Positions 59,121-64,000 of a stretch of DNA of 64,000 bases are shown one piece after another; position 1 is the first letter of the stretch; every line of letters starts with the position of its first letter. This stretch comes from Agromyces terreus (GTDB lineage: Bacteria > Actinomycetota > Actinomycetes > Actinomycetales > Microbacteriaceae). Position numbers and translations under genes: made by a program. The notes beneath the pieces are model-generated. The model ran no database searches, was not told where the DNA came from, and was given only the letters and a program-made list of their open reading frames with translations. The stretch spans positions 1,054,001-1,118,000 of the forward strand of contig NZ_WBIS01000001.1 of assembly GCF_009749465.1 (NCBI RefSeq). Reading direction: 5' to 3'.

Positions 59121-60086
59121 GTGGCGCGCAACTTCGACCTGCTCTCGGCCTGCGAGGCCTTCGTCTCCGTCGCCGAACGCGAGAGCTTCACTGTGGGCGG
59201 CCGCGGGGCCGGCGTCACCCAATCGGTCGCGAGCCGGCGCATCGCCGCGCTCGAGGAGCACCTCGGCTCCCGCCTGTTCGAGCGCACCTCGCGGCGGGTC
59301 GCACTCACCCCGTTCGGGCGCGGCGTGCTGCCGGCCGCGATCCGGCTCGTCGACGCCTCGCAGGCCTTCGCCGACGATGCCGATCACGCCAGGGCGCTGC
59401 CGATCACGCTGGCCGTGCCGCACCACCTCTCCCCCGCCGCGGCGGCACGCGTGTGCGCCGCCGCGGCCGACCGCTCGCTCAGCGTCGAACTGCTCGAGGG
59501 CGCGCCCCGCGAGCGCACCGAGTGGATGAGCAGCGGTCGCGTGCAGCTCGCACTGGCGCACGTCGAGTCCGATCGGGCCGACTGGTCGACCCCGCTCGGG
59601 GTCGGCTTCGCCGGCGGCGGCAACAGCCACGGCGACGACGGGGGCGCTGGCCGAGCCGGCAGTAGCACCGACGGCGAACGCGACGGCGAGGAGCCGTTCT
59701 CGCTCGCCGAGCTTCGACCCAGGCGCGGCACGCCGGAACGCCGCCGCCTCTGGCTCGCCCCCGAGGACGACGTGCCGAACGTGCGCGACCGCCTCGAGCT
59801 CGTGCGCAACGGGGCGGGGCTCGCCGCAGGGCGGCTCCGCCTCGCGACCTCGCTCGTGACGGCGATCGCCCACGCCATCGCCGACGGCGACCTCGTGCTC
59901 TGCACGCGCGCCGAGGCGGGCGAGGCCGACCTCGCGTGGCATCCGCTCGCCGATCTCGACCTGTCGCGCGGCTACACCCTCGTGCACCGCGACGCGGATC
60001 TCGCCGCTCGCTTCCTCGAGGCGGCCGGCTCGCGCCTGCCCGCGCTGCTCGGCGCGCCCCAGCAGCGGATCGTCGATGCCCGCTGA
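59121..60086 (+). CDS. LysR family transcriptional regulator
   Basis: The 321-residue protein starts at GTG 59121; the open frame back to 58962 overlaps the divergent gene and is rejected. The N-terminal winged helix (ACEAFVSVAERESFTVGGRG, then GVTQSVASRRIAALEEHLGSRLFERTSRRVALT) is a normal LysR DNA-binding domain. The effector domain is atypical: weakly conserved and interrupted at about residues 160-190 by a Gly/Ser/Asp-rich low-complexity insert. It may regulate the divergent FrnE-like gene 121 nt away. Confidence 0.85.
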   Translation: MARNFDLLSACEAFVSVAERESFTVGGRGAGVTQSVASRRIAALEEHLGSRLFERTSRRVALTPFGRGVLPAAIRLVDASQAFADDADHARALPITLAVPHHLSPAAAARVCAAAADRSLSVELLEGAPRERTEWMSSGRVQLALAHVESDRADWSTPLGVGFAGGGNSHGDDGGAGRAGSSTDGERDGEEPFSLAELRPRRGTPERRRLWLAPEDDVPNVRDRLELVRNGAGLAAGRLRLATSLVTAIAHAIADGDLVLCTRAEAGEADLAWHPLADLDLSRGYTLVHRDADLAARFLEAAGSRLPALLGAPQQRIVDAR

Positions 60087-60143
60087 CCGGATGGGCCGTT
60101 AGGACCTTCCGGAGGCGTTCACAGGCCGGCTCGCGTCGAAGGC

Positions 60144-60228
60144 GCCGAGTTGCAGGAAGAACTCACCGCCACGCCGGCGGCACGGCCGCGACACGCCGCG
60201 TTCTGCACAGAAGTTCCTGCATCTCGGC
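60144..60228. repeat. imperfect inverted repeat between convergent genes
   Basis: gccgagttgcagga at 60144-60157 is mirrored by tcctgcatctcggc at 60215-60228 with one mismatch. A perfect palindrome ttctgcacagaa lies at 60201-60212. The 158-nt gap between the LysR and uppS stops holds no gene. It is a REP-like element or a bidirectional terminator. Confidence 0.55.
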
Positions 60229-60244
60229 AGCGAGCCGAACCGGG

Positions 60245-61048
60245 TCAGGCGGTCGGCGCGTCGACCGCGCCGCCGAACCGGCGGTTGCGCGACGCGTAGA
60301 GCTCGATCGCCTGCCACAGGTCGGTGCGCGAGAAGTCGGGCCAGAGCCGGTCGAGGAACACCATCTCGGCGTACGCCGACTGCCAGAGCAGGAAGTTCGA
60401 GGTGCGCTGCTCGCCCGAGGAGCGCACGAACAGGTCGACGTCGGGCAGCTCGGGCACGTAGAGGCGCTTCGAGATGAGCCGTTCGGACACCGCCGACGGC
60501 TTCAGAGCACCGGATGCCACATCGTCGGCGATCGAACGCACGGCATCGGTGATCTCGTTGCGTCCGCCGTAGTTCACGCACATCGTGAGGGTCAGCGTGT
60601 CGTTGCCGGCGGTGAGCTGCTCGGCGAACTGCAGCTCTTTGATGACCGATCCCCACAGCCGCGGCTTGCGCCCCGCCCAGCGGATGCGCACGCCCCACTC
60701 GTTGAGCTGGTCGCGCCGGCGATGCAGCACGTCGCGGTTGTACCCCATGAGGAAGCGCACCTCGTCGGGGCTGCGCTTCCAGTTCTCGGTCGAGAACGCG
60801 TACACCGACAGGTGCTTCACACCCGCCTGGATCGCCCCCGCGACGACGTCGAGCAGCGCCGCCTCGCCCGCCTTGTGACCCTCGATGCGGGTGAGCCCGC
60901 GTCGGTTGGCCCAGCGCCCGTTGCCGTCCATGACGACGGCGACGTGGTTGGGCACGGAGCCTCGGGCGAAGGCCGGCGGGTGCACGCCCGTCCAGTCGAG
61001 GGGGCGGAAGGGCACGGCGTCGCGGTGCGTGTACGGCTTGGGACTCAC
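60245..61048 (-). CDS. uppS: isoprenyl transferase (undecaprenyl diphosphate synthase type)
   Basis: The 267-residue cis-prenyltransferase starts at GTG 61048, overlapping the recO stop as GTGA. Landmarks are [17 protein letters not shown] with the catalytic Asp near residue 41, [24 protein letters not shown], and the C-terminal [20 protein letters not shown] block with the diphosphate-binding Arg residues. It makes long cis-polyprenyl diphosphates used as lipid carrier in cell wall synthesis. The pairing with recO is conserved in actinobacteria. Confidence 0.95.
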   Translation of the reverse strand: MSPKPYTHRDAVPFRPLDWTGVHPPAFARGSVPNHVAVVMDGNGRWANRRGLTRIEGHKAGEAALLDVVAGAIQAGVKHLSVYAFSTENWKRSPDEVRFLMGYNRDVLHRRRDQLNEWGVRIRWAGRKPRLWGSVIKELQFAEQLTAGNDTLTLTMCVNYGGRNEITDAVRSIADDVASGALKPSAVSERLISKRLYVPELPDVDLFVRSSGEQRTSNFLLWQSAYAEMVFLDRLWPDFSRTDLWQAIELYASRNRRFGGAVDAPTA

Positions 61049-61785
61049 GGGGCGGTGGTTTCTCTCGAGACGTGCGGCAGCGAGCGCAGACCCCGCTCGA
61101 GGTGCCACTGGGTGTAGGCGGCCACGATGCCGCTGGCCTGATTGCGGTCGCCCGCCGCCGACGCGTCGACGAACGCCCAGTCGCCCGCGAGGAGGGCGCC
61201 GAGCAGCGCCACCGAGGAACGGGCGATGCGGGGCGTGCCCGGCGGCGCGCACTCCTCGTCGCAGACCACGCCGCCGAGCTGCACCACGACCGCGGTGTGC
61301 TCCCCGGGCCGGCCGCAGCGCGAGCAGTCGTCGAAGCTGGGCGCCCACCCCGCGAGGGCGAGCGCGCGCAGCAGGTACGAGTCGAGCGTGAGCGTGGCCC
61401 CGTGCTCGCGTCGGGCGAGCGAGCGCAGGGCGCCGACGAGCAGCAGGTACTGCTGCAGCGACCCCTCGGACTCCGTGAGCTTGTCGGCGGCCTCGACCAT
61501 GGCGCTGGCCGCCGTGTACGCGGCGTAGTCGGCGGTGATCTCGGCGCCGTACGACCCGAGCGACTCCGCCTGCGTCACGACGTCGAGGGTTCGCCCCTCG
61601 TAGAGCTGCAGATCGGCGACCATGAACGGCTCGAGCCGCGCGCCGAACTTCGAACCGGTGCGCCGAACGCCCTTCGCGACCGCGCGCACCTTGCCGTGCC
61701 GCCGCGTGAGCAGGGTGAGGATGCGGTCGGCCTCACCCAGCTTGTGGGTGCGCAGCACGACGGCTTCATCTCGGTAGACGGGCAC
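61045..61785 (-). CDS. recO: DNA repair protein RecO
   Basis: The 246-residue protein starts at GTG 61785. The N-terminal OB fold begins [20 protein letters not shown], with [24 protein letters not shown]. The helical domain carries a zinc site: CSRCG near residue 154 and CDEEC near 175. RecO loads RecA with RecR and anneals strands during recombinational repair. Overlaps uppS by 4 nt. The divergent TRIC-type gene lies 89 nt away. Confidence 0.95.
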   Translation of the reverse strand: MPVYRDEAVVLRTHKLGEADRILTLLTRRHGKVRAVAKGVRRTGSKFGARLEPFMVADLQLYEGRTLDVVTQAESLGSYGAEITADYAAYTAASAMVEAADKLTESEGSLQQYLLLVGALRSLARREHGATLTLDSYLLRALALAGWAPSFDDCSRCGRPGEHTAVVVQLGGVVCDEECAPPGTPRIARSSVALLGALLAGDWAFVDASAAGDRNQASGIVAAYTQWHLERGLRSLPHVSRETTAP

Positions 61786-61874
61786 CCTTCATTGTCCCAC
61801 CCGCCGCCGACGCGAACGGTCGAACCGGGCGGATGTCGCGTGCACGCGGCATCCGGTCTGGTTCACTTGCCTTC

Positions 61875-62579
61875 GTGGAAAGCCAGTTCTTCATCCCCCT
61901 GTGGCTCGACCTCACCGCGGTCGGACTCGGCGGCGTCCAGGGCGCCCTGTTCGCCTCGGGTTTCCAGGGCCAGCGTCGCCTCGACCTGCTCGGGGTCGCC
62001 GTCGTCGGCATCATGATGGGCTTCGGCGGCGGCATGATCCGCGATCTGCTGCTCAACGAGCCGGTGCGCGCGCTGCAGAGCAACTGGTACCTCATCGTCG
62101 CGATCGCGGCCGCGCTCGTCGGCATGCTGCTCGCCGGCCCGCTCGCACGGTTGAACGGCGTCATCGTCGGCCTCGATGCGATCGTCATCGGCATGTTCGG
62201 TGCGCTGGGCACGTCGAAGGCGCTCTCGCTCGGGCTGCCGCTCCTGCCCGCCGTGTTCGTCGGCGTGGCCGCGGCCGTCGGCGGCGGCGTCGCCCGAGAC
62301 GTGATGATGGGCCTGCCCATCGCGATCATGCACGTCGGCTCGCTCTACGCGGTCGCCGCGGGCGCCGGATGCCTCGTGCTCGCCCTGCTGCACCTGTTCG
62401 ACGTCGACCTGCTCATCGCGGGCATCGTGTGCGTCGCCGTCACCGCCGTCATCCGGTGGCTCGCGGTCATCTTCGACGTCTCGCTGCCCGAGCAGCGGAT
62501 GCTCTACCGGCGCAAGGTCGCGACCGAGACCGGGCTGATCCCGATCGTCCGGCCCGACGACCCGTCGCCGAGCATCTGA
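61875..62579 (+). CDS. TRIC-type cation channel family protein (UPF0126/YicG)
   Basis: The 234-residue membrane protein uses GTG 61875 (ESQFFIPLWLDL); ATG 61833 would add 14 residues without hydrophobic character. It has seven hydrophobic segments and the two glycine-rich family motifs, GFGGGMIRDLLL near residue 55 and AVGGGVARDVMMG near 139, in an internal duplication. Bacterial relatives form trimeric K+ channels. The gene is divergent from recO and converges on leuA. Confidence 0.88.
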   Translation: MESQFFIPLWLDLTAVGLGGVQGALFASGFQGQRRLDLLGVAVVGIMMGFGGGMIRDLLLNEPVRALQSNWYLIVAIAAALVGMLLAGPLARLNGVIVGLDAIVIGMFGALGTSKALSLGLPLLPAVFVGVAAAVGGGVARDVMMGLPIAIMHVGSLYAVAAGAGCLVLALLHLFDVDLLIAGIVCVAVTAVIRWLAVIFDVSLPEQRMLYRRKVATETGLIPIVRPDDPSPSI

Positions 62580-62643
62580 GCGTTCGCGGGCGGCCGAGCG
62601 TTCGCGGCGCGGTCGTCCGCGCGTTCGCGGGCGTCCTGGAATG

Positions 62644-62680
62644 CGAACGGGGATGCGTGCTCGGCACGCATCCCCGTTCG
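62644..62680. terminator. strong bidirectional hairpin between TRIC-type gene and leuA
   Basis: A perfect 17-bp stem, cgaacggggatgcgtgc (62644-62660) and gcacgcatccccgttcg (62664-62680), with a 3-nt loop lies between the two convergent stops. The preceding 60 nt carry four copies of gcgttcgcgg-like units of unknown meaning. Confidence 0.85.
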
Positions 62681-62693
62681 AGGTTCGGATCGG

Positions 62694-64000
<1,307 letters not shown>

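Overview
This window is high-GC actinobacterial DNA, most likely from a member of the Microbacteriaceae (Micrococcales). The reasons are strong G/C bias at third codon positions, frequent GTG starts, dense ATGA/GTGA gene overlaps, and a housekeeping block (leuA, recO, uppS, dgt, dnaG, dusB) of the kind found in that group. No rRNA genes, CRISPR array or recognisable integrase were seen.

The left two thirds (1 to about 41.2 kb) is accessory DNA dominated by sugar catabolism. Three loci, each with its own local regulator, read leftwards. Locus 1 (1-11960) has a divergent LacI regulator, a GH2 beta-galactosidase-type enzyme, an MFS importer, a GH1 glucosidase, a Gfo/Idh oxidoreductase, a GH3, a GH43-like protein and a GH78 alpha-L-rhamnosidase that runs off the left edge. 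Locus 2 (14881-25746) has an AraC regulator, a GH2 glucuronidase/galactosidase, UxaC, UxuB, mannonate dehydratase, gluconokinase and a second Gfo/Idh oxidoreductase; together they form a hexuronate route, with a GPH-type symporter nearby. Locus 3 (25979-36503) has a TetR regulator, a second MFS importer, a full-length GH78, a second GH1, an SDR, a TIM-barrel isomerase, a GH43 with C-terminal accessory domains, and another SDR. No enzyme shows an obvious signal peptide, so glycosides appear to be imported whole and cut in the cytoplasm. Rhamnose, glucuronate, galactose, arabinose and glucose release together would fit arabinogalactan-type side chains or plant glycosides; that substrate is an inference.

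Between and beside these loci lies mobile or decaying DNA: two near-identical Fic toxin/antitoxin modules 25 kb apart, IS3 remnants, a broken IS5-type transposase, an intact-looking 1.4 kb IS5-type element that seems to carry a passenger gene, and a coupled pair of unknown genes. Three direct copies of the 3' part of one tRNA gene (14572, 36807 and the complete tRNA at 41177-41253) suggest stacked integration events at that tRNA.

From 41.2 kb rightwards the DNA looks like core chromosome: a glycosyltransferase, a DMT-type membrane protein, peptide deformylase, AzlCD, tRNA-Asn, a peptide ABC transporter operon with an extra ATPase and a 2-hydroxyacid dehydrogenase, dnaG, dgt, dusB, a YbaK-type deacylase, a FrnE-like DsbA protein with a tiny coupled gene, a LysR-type regulator, uppS, recO, a TRIC-type channel gene and a partial leuA running off the right edge.
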